From assembly GCA_950295325.1 (NCBI GenBank), contig OX485807.1, forward strand, positions 49,776,796 to 49,816,439: a stretch of DNA of 39,644 bases. The letters run 5' to 3'. A program made the position numbers and the translations under genes. Under the pieces are notes generated by a model. That model was not told where the DNA came from and searched no databases. It saw nothing but the letters and a program-made list of their open reading frames with translations. The DNA is from Polytrichum commune. Its lineage: Eukaryota; Streptophyta; Polytrichopsida; Polytrichales; Polytrichaceae. This document shows, piece after piece, positions 10,957-22,213 of this stretch (the first letter of the stretch is position 1; every line of letters begins with the position of its first letter).

Positions 10957-11640
10957 TAGATGGATGATGTTCTCTTTCCATCCACTTCTTGTAGGATATG
11001 AAACACGCATTTAGTGCAAGATGGTTAGCATATCCAAGTCATGACCGTAGCCATTTGCCTCATATTTCTGGAGCTTGTGTGGATATCTTATACATTATAT
11101 AAGTGAAGATTCTTCTACTCATATAGGTCCTCCCCAATCATGTTGATTGTTGAGCCTAGAATGGTTAACATAATTTAAGCATGTAGTTTAATCTCTTTGA
11201 AACACATGTATTTTTGGTGTCAGCTCTTAGATCTGCACCTAATCACATACCACTCATATTTAGGTGCACATGTTATTGTTGTGTTCGATTAGGCATGTCT
11301 GCCTTAAGGTGCGTAGGCTTATAACGGACACGTCCATATTCACATACAAGTTAGCCATTGGATGGGATTGTGAATTGTCTCATTTGGTTAGTAATTATGC
11401 ATTGTGAAGATTGTCAATTCAAGTGTCAAAATTGAAGTTGAGATGCAAAAACTATAAGAAATCAAAGTGAAGATTACTCTTTCCCTTTAAGCAAACATAT
11501 AGGCCTTCTTTGTCGTGTCAATTATTGAACGAAGAATAGTGTCCTTATTTTGTAGTACATATTCTAATCTCATTGTAACAACTTGTCTTTTGGCATCCAT
11601 TCTAAATCCCTAAAGGACCGGGCATGAAATCGTGTGATTT
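10957..11640. repeat. Dispersed repeat R, copy 2, with an adjoining partial copy
   Basis: 10957-11280 aligns with R copy 1 through TAGGATATGAAACACGC, GTGCAAGATGGTTAGCA, AGTGAAGATTCTTCTAC, TTGATTGTTGA and CACATACCACTCA. 11281-11640 adds a second block containing ACAATTCAC complements, CCATTGGATGGGATTGTGAA and ATTCTAATCTCATTG, shared with 12710-13230. Boundaries are uncertain. Confidence 0.5.
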
Positions 11641-11743
11641 CAAGGAAAATTTCACACTTTTGTGTATGGGATAGTGTGAGGGTGTGGCAAACATTTATTG
11701 ATTTCCAACGGATTGGATGTTACCTTCCTCAAGTATCCTAGTG

Positions 11744-11773
<30 letters not shown>
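11744..11773 (+). repeat. A30 homopolymer
   Basis: Thirty consecutive A residues. It could be the tail of a retrotransposed sequence, but no flanking target duplication was identified. Confidence 0.9.
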
Positions 11774-11775
<2 letters not shown>

Positions 11776-12437
11776 ACCTTTTGGGTGCATTTAGTATGTT
11801 GAGATTGATGTACATCTCTATGGTCCGTCAGGAGTGGACGGTTGCCTGAACTTCAAGAAATCACTTTGATGTGCTTGTCGTTTCACTATGATTTTTTGTT
11901 TGGATGACATCTCCACATCAACTCCATTGTTGTGGAGTTCATGACACGTCACCAGTCAAAAAAACTTGACTTAGTTTTACTTTATGTGGTCTAGGGGCCT
12001 TGTTGTATGCACTACTATGAAGCGCTCCAATTATAGCGTTTGCGTACATAAAACACATAATTGTAGAATGTTAGGAATCCAAATGGTAGATGTTTGCAAA
12101 TAAATGGTATATTTATTTTTTTGTAATATTTTTTGTAAATTTTTGAAACATTTGTGGAATTTTTATGTCCTATAAACTAGTGTATGGCCCATGGGAGTGG
12201 GCATACTAGAAGAAGAAAAAACATGGTGCAAAGGGAACATCCTAGGCCCTCTCTTATACAACCTACAACTAGCTATGACAAACCCTATATCTAGGGGTGC
12301 CAATCTCACGGGTGGTCCCATCCCTCCCTCTATCTAGGCTAGAGGGCCAATAATGTGGTGAGTTGTCCCTATCCCTACCTAGATGCCTTACTATATGCTT
12401 TGGCATGGCCCATTGAACCATCCCATCCCCGTTGCCT

Positions 12438-12453
12438 CCCCCCCCCCCCCCCC
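12438..12453. repeat. C16 homopolymer
   Basis: Sixteen consecutive C residues, the longest of a dozen G or C runs in the window. Confidence 0.95.
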
Positions 12454-12709
12454 TTTTATCACAATTACTCTCCTATTGGCCCATGTGAAGCCTTCCAGGC
12501 ATGCCAAAGCCAAAATTTGGAGATGTTACCATGTTTTTGCCCCTAAAATTATGGATTAAATTCTAAAAACACCATTTTTGGGCACAATAATAAATGCGGT
12601 ACAATCTCCCCACACTTTATCTCATTCAATTTGACAATGATCCCAACTTTAAGGGCCCTCCTCAAATTGTTGAAAAGGCCAAATATGGCATCCCAGTCCT
12701 TTATGGGTT

Positions 12710-13230
12710 AACTACAACCCTTGCCATGTACCACACCAATATAGGTGTTTGCATAAGACTAGCGTTTGAGTGAGGCATGCATGCTTTTAGTTGTTGTCTA
12801 TTGGGAATGTAAAGATTCCAATAAGACCTATATAAAGTGGGTTTGCCATAAAGGCATGTGGCACCATTGTGGGCACTTCTAGCTCTAAGTACACGTATGG
12901 CCATTGGATTGAATCATGAATTGTCTCACTTTGTCAACAAATGTAAGTCAAAACAAGTATCATTTCAATTTCTAGAAATGGAGCTCAAATGCAAAAGCTA
13001 TAAGAATTCCAGATGAATGTTCTTGTGCTCTTTAAACGATCATGGGACAATCACAAAAAAAAAACCTCTCAATTGTGTTACATGTTGAACTAAAAACTAT
13101 GTCTATATTGTCAGCATATACTCCAATCTCATCATACATGACATGTCATTATGGTGTATATTTATAACTCAAACCTTGGCATATCCCACTCAAATACACT
13201 TGTCCAATCAAGAATAATGACTACATAAGG
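12710..13230. repeat. Dispersed repeat R, copy 3 (diverged)
   Basis: It shares with 11281-11640 the block CCATTGGATTGAATCATGAA (there CCATTGGATGGGATTGTGAA), followed by TTGTCTCA. Further on are CAATCTCAT and CATATCCCACTCAAATAC, corresponding to the CACATACCACTCAAATA of the other copies. Highly decayed. Confidence 0.42.
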
Positions 13231-14479
13231 CCCACATACACTACATGGGTGTTTATCATGAATGTAAGGACTACATGGGCAAACAATGGAAACATCATTA
13301 AAAAGTATAAGTGATTTAAAATTATCCTGAAATGGAACTTCACGGGGTTTTTTTGGTGTTTTTTTTTTTCAGTTTTGTTTTGGTTGGTCTACTATGTGTT
13401 GCATAATTTTACAAATAAGGTAGACATCTTGACAACAATGGTTTCTTAAAACAATCTTTTTTGCGCTCCTTATTGGGGTGATCCGACACACTACTTGCAG
13501 GATTGGACCTGGGGGTGACGCCCCAAGTCCCACAAGGTGATGAGGTGTTGGCCACCCATATGGAGGGGTGTCTAAGTGCATGGGTGGCACTAAAGAGGTG
13601 ATGAGGGACCACACTAAGCCTCAGGAAGGCTAAGTGTGAGGGATGTCTTGAAAGCAACCTCACTCTTTTAAAAACTTAAATCTTATGTGATTTAGGTGAT
13701 TACCATTGGAAGGATATTTTCAAGGGCTTTCCAACGATGTAAAGAACATCTTAATTGAACAAGAGATGCAATCTAAAAAAAACCCATCAAAGTCTGAGGG
13801 TGACTAGCCTCAAAAGCAGATGTTGGCCTCACTTTGGGTGGGTATTTCGTTATTTGATGATAAGGTGGGGGCCCTACACGAAGGACCAAAATCTTGTATG
13901 AGCAGGGAAGGTAGTGAAATCACAGGGTGGTGTCCCATGACTTCCGCTACTCTTGTGAATAATGTGGCTACTATTGATGGAGTCATTTGGGCTCTTTAGT
14001 GACCCACACCGGTAATGGCATGCCCTAAACTCCCTCGGGAGGCACCCAAGGCTAGTAATGCGGTAATGGTAGCTTGCGGGGAGTTCTTGAGAGCATGCGG
14101 CATGTCCCTAGGACCATGAGTTGGGGTGACTCCCGACTCAAAACCCCATTTGCACCAAGGTCCAGAGTATCTCGTAGCAGGTCATATGCCATGCACTCCA
14201 CACTTGAGTTTATTGAGGGACATTGGATAAACTCGTGCATGGCCTTGGTTGTGCAAAGTCAATGTCATCGCAAATCCATTGAAACCCACTTGGCAGCTTC
14301 CATTAATACATAACGGGTTGCTTTTGAAGTAAATGTAGGTTTGGGTTTGCAACAATTAATCACCTTTCAGGCTCCCAAAAGAAATTTATTTGTATACAAT
14401 TCAATGCAACTAGCTATTAGATAGGAGTGATGTCACATCATATTTGAAAATACAATGTTCTTGAAAACTAATTCTTGCA
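13231..14479. other. Intergenic with one short dispersed motif
   Basis: No gene was recognised. At 13703-13740 the sequence CATTGGAAGGATATTTTCAA followed by GGGCTTTCCAACGATG is related, in reverse complement, to the centre of the foldback at 24639-24748. The rest, including the GC-richer stretch at 13480-13640 and 14030-14320, shows no assignable feature. Confidence 0.35.
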
Positions 14480-14492
14480 GGGGGGGGGGGGG
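14480..14492. repeat. G13 homopolymer
   Basis: Thirteen consecutive G residues, followed after one A by GGGGG. Confidence 0.95.
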
Positions 14493-14918
14493 AGGGGGTT
14501 AATTTGTGATAACCTCAAATCCTAGGCATGATCAATGTTTTTTATTGTCACAATAGTTACTTTGTAGTGGAATCCTAATAGACGGAGGTGCCTAAAGACA
14601 CCCTTTTTGTAGACTACAACAAAATTTGAAATAGTCCATGGTTTGAGATACCAATTGTTATAGGAAGAAAACTGGTTTTAACTTGTCCATCTAGCATAAA
14701 GTTGTGGCAGTCTGTGAATGGCAATCACGTATTGCACCCATGGCCACTTCTAATCGGTGCCCTTACTATCTCGCAACACAAGTAAGTCGCTTAAGCATTG
14801 GTTTTGAAGAGAGAAAGTGAACCACACATATCATGTTTGAACTTAGTGGGACAAAGATTGGTCATGATAGGTCTTTTTTTTTTTTTGTGGACACATCTTA
14901 AAGAAATTTAAAACTTGA

Positions 14919-15116
14919 AAGACCATATCGCGTCTTCTTCATGTCATTGCCCTTTGGATTATATGGATTGAGAGAAATGATAAGGTGTTCAACCAAGAAC
15001 AATGGCACAAACTAAAGGTGAAATCCCTCATTGGAATGAATGCATCATGTACTTGGAAAGGGCATGGCGACTTGAGAAGAAACTTATTAAGAGTAGTCCT
15101 ATCTTCAAAAAGGTGA
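14919..15116 (+). pseudogene. LINE (L1-type) ORF2 C-terminal relic
   Basis: A 65-codon open stretch ends at TGA 15114-15116. Its centre reads HVIALWIIWIERNDKVFN followed by QEQWHKLKVK. The 'LW-IWxERNxxxF' pattern followed by a Trp-containing basic helix is characteristic of the region downstream of the zinc-binding (zf-RVT) domain. That region lies at the C-terminus of plant L1-type reverse transcriptases and related LINE-derived proteins. No reverse transcriptase motif, endonuclease domain or start codon lies upstream; the reading is closed by a stop just before 14919 and by a T14 run near 14873. The copy is therefore a 5'-truncated or decayed fragment. A poly(A) tail or target duplication downstream was not recognised. 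Confidence 0.6.
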
Positions 15117-15119
15117 TTC

Positions 15120-15690
15120 TCTTCTAGTCTTTGACTGATTATGGGATATGTTGGGATCCTATATCGAAGAGATGGGATGACAATTGAATTTAAACTTCTT
15201 TATATAATTCAACTTGTAACTTCTTAGAGAATAAGTTTGGTGGTGGTGGTTTGGGGATTGTCCTTAGCTTGTTGATCAAATGTTATGTGTTTCTCTCTTG
15301 GACGTGGTTGTGTCACTAGGAGAAAACTTGCCAATCCCAACCATGCATTGCAACATGTCCATTGCAACTCATGACGAGAAATTTGCAAAAATAAGCCAAT
15401 TTGGTTGTCAACCAATAGTTTATGGTTATGAATATGGGAGAATCAACAACCAAAATCTCCGGTGGGCAACAATTTTTTTTCTTTAATGCAATCAATGACA
15501 AGTTTTCTCCAAGTTTGTGATATGCTTGAAGATCTCCACCTCTCCTTCAAGGACCAAGAGTGGGCACTTCGTTCTTTGGTTTATTTTATTCTCAACGTTC
15601 AATGCCAAAAGACAATCTACCAAAATAAATGAATAATTGAATAGCAACAAAAAAGTGACACTCGACTTGGGTGGGTGGGTGGGATCAAAT
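15120..15690. other. Intergenic, nothing identifiable
   Basis: Short overlapping ORFs on both strands near 15224-15501 have no recognisable domains. Confidence 0.4.
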
Positions 15691-15887
15691 CACTGCTACA
15701 AAATGTAGTCTTAGGACACACTTCTCAAATGATACAAGGAATCAATAGGACATGACCCCATTTACATGTGACAAGTCTAGTCTATAATCGTCATAGATTG
15801 GACTCAACAATTATGAATGGGGTCATGTCCTAATGACTGCTTGTGTCAAATGTGAAGAGTATTCTAGGACCTCGTTTTCAAGTAGTG
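15691..15887. mobile_element. CACTA-type foldback MITE, 197 bp, TSD AAT
   Basis: The ends are CACTGCTACAAAATG and, in reverse complement, CACTACTTGAAAACG. Both fit the CACTA (En/Spm) terminal pattern CACTACAARAAA. A perfect 3-bp duplication AAT flanks the element (15688-15690 and 15888-15890), as expected for CACTA transposons. The whole element folds back: the left and right halves pair over ~85 nt, best in ATAGGACATGACCCCATT and its complement, around a centre near 15789. It has no coding capacity. Confidence 0.82.
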
Positions 15888-16178
15888 AATGCATCATAAC
15901 CCAATACAACAACATGAACTAAATTTGGCTACTTCTATAGAAGGAACCAAACCGATATTATAAACCAACATTCTAAAATCATGATTAATATTTTCTTGTG
16001 GATCTGTGCAACTTTTTGCATTTTCGTTGTAAAATACTATAGCCATCTTTCTTCTCAAAAAGCCTAAAAATAGGCCATGTGAGCAAACCTTTAGCAAGAA
16101 ATCACCAAGGAGAGAACATGTTGGAATATAAAATTGCACATGTTATTTGTTGTATACTAAAGAATAAGAGCCATCTAA

Positions 16179-16413
16179 GGGCCACTTCTCACACGAGTCA
16201 GGGGTTGTGACCATGAAACAATATTTATAATATGTCATGTAGGAATTCATCTGGATTTTCCATCCATGTAATGTAGTGTAGATAATTTCTTTGGACCCTT
16301 AGGCCTTTACATTTTAGTGTGAAGTGATCTTGGACAATCTCAACCTATTTGATCCATAATAGATCTTAGAATGCAATGACCATGGGCCTTTAGTCTCGTG
16401 TGTGAAGTGGGTA
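16179..16413. mobile_element. Tourist/Harbinger-like MITE, family T1, internally deleted copy
   Basis: It starts TAA|GGGCCACTTCTCACACGAG and ends CTCGTGTGTGAAGTGG, matching the ends of the 501-bp copies at 21679 and 37482. Internal blocks align in the same order as the copy at 21679, but about half of the element is missing. The right terminus (GGGTA then TAG) is mutated relative to GGCCC then TAA. Confidence 0.75.
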
Positions 16414-16484
16414 TAGAAGTTGGAAAACTCACGAGGTGCATCTCAACCCTAGTATAGTGTCATGAGTTTAGCCTAATTATTATG

Positions 16485-16580
16485 TCAAAGGCTTGGTGGC
16501 TCAAGTCCAAGAATTGTGGCAATAGTAAAAAGGAAGGCGCTTGCATGGGTTTAATCCTTGTTTGGCATCTCTTGAACACT
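16485..16580 (+). mobile_element. tRNA-derived SINE-like relic
   Basis: TGGCTCAAGTCC at 16497-16508 fits an A box and GGTTTAATCC at 16548-16557 fits a B box, about 40 nt apart. The arrangement 'GGTGGCTCAAGT...GGTTnAATCC' is that of plant SINE heads. No tail or duplication was found. Confidence 0.42.
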
Positions 16581-16589
16581 TACTTTTTA

Positions 16590-17321
16590 AATTGAGGGTA
16601 GTTGCCTACTTAATTAGGCTATTCATCCCATGAATCGTTTAACCCTTAAGTGCTTCAGAGGCTTAGGTTGGGCCTCTCCATGCATAACAACATGCATTTG
16701 AACTTCATATTTCCATTTCTAGAAAATTATGTCAAAAATTCTCTTATGCAAGATTTATTTATTTATTAAATATACTATTTGAATTGGTTGAATACCTTGA
16801 TGTTAGTGAAGGCTTAAGTTCAAGTACACGATCTAAGTGACCCTTGAATGTAAATACATATGTTGTATTTAGAGCAGCAATGTCAAGTCTGAGTAAATTT
16901 TATCCCTCCTTGACATAAGACAATGTATAGAAGAAAGTTTCAAACTCATTGTATATATTTTAAAATATGATTCATGAACTTCATGAGACCCGTATAAATT
17001 TAGATTTTGTGTAGAGAGAGAGAGAGAGAGAGAGCCAATTTTTTTTTTCAACTCCCAAAAACTTCCATGGTAGTTACATGTTATGAAGAGATTGAATCCA
17101 AATAATGAGAGATTCTATGAAACAAAATAGCATGGCCAATAAGAAAAATAGCTCCCTACATTCATGTGTTGGGGTGCAAAGCGAAGTCCTACACACCAAT
17201 GTTATGATATTTGTAACATGTCCTCCAAATAGCCTTAAACCGACAAAAACATCTGCCTGGCTAGGCCCTAGAGAGAGTAGAGGTGAAAGCCCACCTCCAA
17301 AGATGCCTTTCCCATCTCGTC
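16590..17321. other. Intergenic with a (GA)n microsatellite
   Basis: (GA)n lies at about 17013-17034, followed by T10 at 17040-17049. No gene was recognised. Confidence 0.4.
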
Positions 17322-17423
17322 CTCCGTTCATCCAATGTCGTCCGTTTCAACACTATTGAGCCGTTTTGAATAGTTTGAGAGTTGTACGAGTATATTAGCT
17401 TACCCGGTGCTAAATGGACGGAG
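17322..17423. mobile_element. Possible Stowaway-like MITE, ~102 bp
   Basis: The left end CTCCGTTCATCCA and the reverse complement of the right end CTCCGTCCATTTA agree except for transitions, and resemble the Stowaway terminus CTCCCTCCGT. TA follows on the right (17424-17425); the left dinucleotide is TC, so the TA duplication would have mutated. Interior pairing is weak. Confidence 0.38.
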
Positions 17424-17590
17424 TACCACCCACTCTCTTTGAGTTACAAAGTAATAATCTCTTCGGGACTCCAATGTGGATCTTGGTGGGGAGTCGTGAA
17501 CTCCTTTGGCCCAACAAGGAAACTTTTGGCCATGTGGGCACCTTGTAGGTGCTTATCATATGCTCTCCGCGTACAATAAGTGTCCCTAAA

Positions 17591-17602
17591 GGGGGGGGGG
17601 GG
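17591..17602. repeat. G12 homopolymer
   Basis: Twelve consecutive G residues. Confidence 0.95.
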
Positions 17603-17861
17603 ATTGGGTTCTTAACTATAAAGTATGGGTTACAATGGCACCATAAACGCTCTCCCCCGACGTTTTAGGGTTTGAAATTTTACCCTTTATCGTCTAATTC
17701 TATCATTTGATAAGTAATGGGTGTCGATCCAAGGTGGAAGCTCATTGTGTTGGTAAGGTTGTGTCAATAGCCACATCACTCACCATAAGAAATGGCCATG
17801 TTCAGGTTTTCAAGTACGCATGTCCACTGATCCACAAACAAGATTCAAACTACAACAGAGG

Positions 17862-18401
17862 CTCGAGTGGGGCACTTAGTGTATTTTACAAACGACGTGC
17901 GGTATAATACAAGGAGGATTAATTTCATTTGACATAAAAATATATATAATGGAATGCCAAATAATGAAGGATTCATTAAAAGTAGACAATCCCATGACAT
18001 GTAAAGTAGATAAATATAAAATGCGGGCCTAACCTTTTTAGTAGAATAAAATAGGGGCTGAATTTTGGGATCCTAGGGTTTATGTTTAATAAGAATCGTT
18101 TGTAAGCATGTCACACATTGGATGGATACAATTTTTCTAGAATGGCTTGTATGAAACCGTGCTTACAGTAGTATGTATGGACATGGGTTACTTTTTATTA
18201 CCTAAAAGGAACATAAACTGCAATAAATCACATTGGCATGGGAAAAATAAGTATTAGTAGGGTGCAAACAAGTAGGTCATTTTAGAGAATTAAGTGTTTA
18301 TAAGGAACCTTTAATTCATGCCTTGAAAGTAAATAACCCCTTAAAAAACACCCCTACACCACACTTGGTGCACATAAATCCTATAGAGTGCCCCACATTT
18401 G
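17862..18401. mobile_element. hAT-like MITE, copy 1 (540 bp)
   Basis: It aligns along its whole length with the element at 34438-35000. Shared blocks include AACGACGTGCGG, CCAAATAATGAAGG, GTAGACAATCCCAT, ATAGGGGCTGAA, GGATCCTAG and AGGGTGCAAACAA. The ends are CTCGAGTGGGGCACT and, in reverse complement, CAAATGTGGGGCACT. Flanking octamers AACAGAGG (17854-17861) and GGTAGAGG (18402-18409) differ only by three transitions, as in an old 8-bp target duplication. No transposase is encoded. Confidence 0.75.
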
Positions 18402-18409
18402 GGTAGAGG

Positions 18410-19890
18410 AAGTTTTTTGGTTCACTTATGAACATAGGTAGGAAGCCACCTTTGCCCCCCATGACCTTGCAGACATGGACTAAGAAGGCAATGAACAAAC
18501 AATCGCATGTCAATGTAAAACGAGCACTAACGTTCTTTTTTCTTTTCTTTCTAAAGGAAGTTGTCTAGTTCAATACTATGAATAGTGATACAATCTTATA
18601 GGGTCACAAGGAAAGCGATAATGACAAGTGACAAATTTATTTTAATACTAAGTTATTTAATGGCAAGTTATATAGACAACTATAGTAATTATAGGCCCTT
18701 TTAAGTTTATTTTGATTCTTATGTTTGTTCCAATGTTTAAAAGGTCAAGTATAATTATTAATATTGTTACGTCAACCTTGTGATGAAGCAAGCATAGATG
18801 AAGAGTCTCTTTGTGCACATTTCACTCACACTTTTTAGTAGTGAATTGGGTTTAACAACAATAAAATCATGCTCTAGAGTTGCATGTGCGCTTACTATAA
18901 ATAATTAATAACAAGTGTATGAAAGACATTGACACAAGCAAATATCACATCTCTTATTTTTATCACAAATGAAAAATGTTGCTTATCTTAGTAGCAGAGT
19001 ATGTGTATGCTTACTTTTGAATAATGAATGTTCTATTTGTAGGCAATCTTATTCTAAGGATGAAGGTATGTCCTTTGGCTTGGATGTGGCATAGTTCACT
19101 ATTAGGCGTCTGCATTTTGGCCCCATTTTGGAGGCCTACTATCCAACACAAGTGGATCATACACAATCTATAAATGATAACATCAATGCTAATTCATATT
19201 TAATTGAAGAAATAAAAGAAACATTAGTTTTTTTTACATTGACATGTGATATTTGTTCACCACCTCCTTCCCATGACTGCGTAGTCATGGGAGCAGCAAA
19301 GGGGGGGGGGGGAGGGGAGTATTTTTTGAGCATGTGGTGTTGGGTTCATGTGATAGTATGCTTCATATGTCGAATTCTTTGAAAGGCTTGGAAGTTCTAC
19401 CTCAAATAAAAGGTATTGTAGATTTTAAATTGGAATTCAAAGTTGAAATCAAAAAGAAAGTTGTCACATTGTAAATCTTAGACTACATCCATATGGTTGG
19501 CATAAAGAGCATTGTCATTGATCTCCACCAAATAAATTAAGAAGTATTTTTCTTCACCAAAAGGTAACATTCAAAGCCACGTCAAAATCACTTGACGTTT
19601 GGTTGCATTGGCTTATTAAAATAGGGTTTTCATAACCTGATTGAAGCATGGAAAAATTCATACCATTGATTTTGCTACTGTCCTCAAAAGTTAAATTCGT
19701 TCGCAAAGATAATTTTAAGGGTACCAACCATTTAAGCTCCAATCACAAAGAAACAATGATAGGTTAGTTAACACAATTCATTTTTAGTTCTGATTTGAAA
19801 GAGTTTATTAAAACAACAAATAAAGTTGGAATAGGCTCGGTAAATCCAATAAAGTTTATGTATGTGTATGTGTATATAGATAGATATAGA
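18410..19890. other. Intergenic, G12 run only
   Basis: A run of 12 G at 19301-19312 sits just after a small hairpin-forming CCATGACTGCGTAGTCATGG (19271-19290). Short ORFs are unassigned. No mobile-element ends were recognised. Confidence 0.35.
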
Positions 19891-19894
19891 ATAA

Positions 19895-20261
19895 GGGTCA
19901 GTTCACACGGGTCCCAAGTCTTAAAGTCACTTGGGGTCAATCTGTGTAATCTTAGTTGTTGAGAGCATGGAAGTCTGGACTTACCACTTCACATGGGGTC
20001 CGAAGTATGCCCACATGGCAACACTTTATGGAGGCGAAGCTCGGGACTTGTGTTGAGAGTTGGGTTGAGCGAAAAGGTAGACCCAACTCTCAACACAAGT
20101 CTCGTGAATATTCTAGCATAAAAGAATCAAGATCCGATTTTAATACTAATTAAATATATTTTAATGGTTTCTCGAGGCTCAAAAGTTGGGACTTTGCCTC
20201 CATGTTGGGACTTGCTAACATGAGTGCGGCTTGGGACTTGGGACCCTATGTGAACCGGGTC
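19895..20261. mobile_element. Harbinger/Tourist-like MITE, family T2 (367 bp, TSD TAA)
   Basis: The left end GGGTCAGTTCACACGGGTCC and the right end (reverse complement GACCCGGTTCACATAGGGTC) continue together into CCAAGTC. TAA lies immediately outside both ends (19892-19894 and 20262-20264), the target duplication of PIF/Harbinger transposons. The centre of the element is a perfect 21-bp hairpin. Outer segments such as TATGGAGGCGAAG and its partner CTTTGCCTCCATG also pair, so the element is largely a foldback. It is noncoding. Confidence 0.8.
20045..20101. repeat. Perfect 21-bp hairpin at the centre of MITE T2
   Basis: The arms 20045-20065 (GACTTGTGTTGAGAG...) and 20081-20101 are exact complements with a 15-nt loop at 20066-20080. 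The hairpin centre lies within about 5 bp of the element midpoint. Confidence 0.9.
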
Positions 20262-20329
20262 TAACTCAACTCAATGGGGATGATTGGTTTAAGCATGATC
20301 TCCACCATTGTGTCATCTGGGAGGCCTTA

Positions 20330-20767
20330 AGGGGAGTTTCCACGTAGGTTGCTCGCCCACTAGATTCTAGATCATAGTGGGCCGGAGATGTTAACATGTA
20401 GTTAAGCACAAGCCGTCATCTGACCAAATTCTAACAATCCACTAGAATTTGGAGGGTCGTGGACATGGGCCACTACGTTTCCATGTGCCCACTAGAGAAT
20501 CTTTTAACCTATAAGTGACGGTTGCCGGAGGATTAAGACTGGTCGGAGACTGAAGAAAGCCAATGTTGGTCTAGAACTCCATCCTTGGTAATCGGAAGGA
20601 GGAAGTTAGTAGGTGGGCTTGGATTCGAGAAAATGGGAGTAGTTAGTTGGCACATACAAACCCTACCCCACAAGATTCCCTGTACATTTGGTTGGATTTG
20701 TCCTTATTCACAGTAGAATATGGTGGGTGAGTTGCCTACATATAGTAAATATATAGGCCCCTCGCCC
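20330..20767. mobile_element. Harbinger/Tourist-like MITE, family T3, copy 1
   Basis: It begins AGGGGAGTTTCCACGTAGG and ends TTGCCTAC...CTCGCCC, with TTA on each side (20327-20329 and 20768-20770). It aligns with 29424-29801 through CGCCCACTAGATTCTAG, CATGTAGTTAAGCACAAGCC, AGTTAGTAGGTGGGC and TTTGTCCTTATTCACA. The right terminus carries an AT-rich insertion (TATAGTAAATATATAGG) between the inner and outer parts of the inverted repeat. Confidence 0.72.
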
Positions 20768-21582
20768 TTAGCATACTATAGTAAATAAGACTAGCAAAAA
20801 TTGATACGTGCCTTGCCATAACACTTCCCATCTCTCACCCCCAAGTGTTTTAGAGGTTATTGACAATTTAGCCCTTGGTGGATGATCCTCTTCTTCAACA
20901 ATTAATACATTCAATTTGTCCATAACCAAAACTAAAAATATACCAAAATATACAAAAGAAACTCTCTTCAGGTTGACTAAAATTTTAAAATACAACATCT
21001 CTTCCTTAGAATCCTTTGAAGGTGTTGGGTGCCACCATTGTCCTACCTTGTGCCATTTCCGATTTGATTGAATCTAATTTTGCATCCACACGTGCATGCA
21101 AAATTATATGTTGGGTACAAAGTGGTATCTTATGAGCACTTGAATGTGATTCTTTGTGCAATGTTCTTTAACCCCGTGTAATAAGGGCTTATAATAGATA
21201 AAAGAGCATTCTCATGTTGTAGTATTCTTTGTGATTCTCCAAAACAGCTTACAACACATATTTGTTAGAAACCGTTTGAAGTTGTTGGTTACCGTCATTA
21301 TTCCTCCTCAAGTTCGTTATGAAGCCCACCACTTAGACGCGCAAAATCATACGTCAATTGCAAAGTGGTTTCTCATGAGCATCTGGATCTGATTTTTGGA
21401 GCTGAGTTCACCAATCACATGCAAGAATGGTTTCCGACAAAAAGAGAGAATGCTCTCTCGAGGTTAAAGAATGCTATATTTCTATGTGATCTCCAAGAAC
21501 GGATACAACACGAATTCGTTAGAAGCCGTTTGAGTCGTTGGGTACCATCATCATTCCATCTTATGCCAATCTTGTCACGAAG

Positions 21583-21594
21583 CCCCCCCCCCCC
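21583..21594. repeat. C12 homopolymer
   Basis: Twelve consecutive C residues inside tandem unit 3. Confidence 0.95.
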
Positions 21595-21678
21595 AACCTC
21601 TAGGCGAGCAAACATCGTATGTTGGTTTGATTTCTCATGAATACCTGAATCTAGTCTTTCTTTAGTAGGGTACTCTAA

Positions 21679-22179
21679 AGGCCACTTCACACACGAGCCG
21701 AGAGCCGTGACCATGAAACCGTGAGAGCCCAAAAGAAAGTGTCCAAAGGCCATCCCGACACACACCTCCAAAATCACGTAGCGTGGTCACCGACCTCAAG
21801 TGTAGTGTGAAGTCATACGTGACCGGGCCCTCAACCAAATGCTATTTCAATGAATTTTTACTCACGCGGGTCCTCACACATGATAAAATAGAATAAACCA
21901 ATGGTTGTGAGCGATCGGAGTGCCATGGTCTCCCGGTTTTGTGTTACGCCTACCTCCAAGACGTGGTTTTTGAAAATAGTCCAAGTGACCATGAAACATG
22001 ATCCATTTGATGCCACATAGGAATCCATGTAGACTTTTACATCCATCTTGCATTCACATACTCCGTTGGTCCCTCAAGCGTAGTGTGAAGCGAACTTGGA
22101 CCGGCTCCGCGTTTTCCACCAATGAGAGTGCTTGAAGCGTAATGGTCACGGGCTCTCAGCCTCGTGTGTGAAGTGGCCC
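21679..22179. mobile_element. Tourist/Harbinger-like MITE, family T1, full copy A (501 bp, TSD TAA)
   Basis: The terminal inverted repeat reads AGGCCACTTCACACACGAGC on the left and GGGCCACTTCACACACGAGG on the right (reverse complement), running on through GAGAGCC-GTGACCAT. TAA flanks both ends (21676-21678 and 22180-22182). It is identical in length to the copy at 37482-37982, which lies in opposite orientation. It keeps many CpG sites (for example CTCCGCG and CACGCGGG). No transposase; mobilisation would need a Harbinger transposase in trans. Confidence 0.88.
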
Positions 22180-22213
22180 TAACCACACACAAGAAGAGCT
22201 TATGACACCTTAA

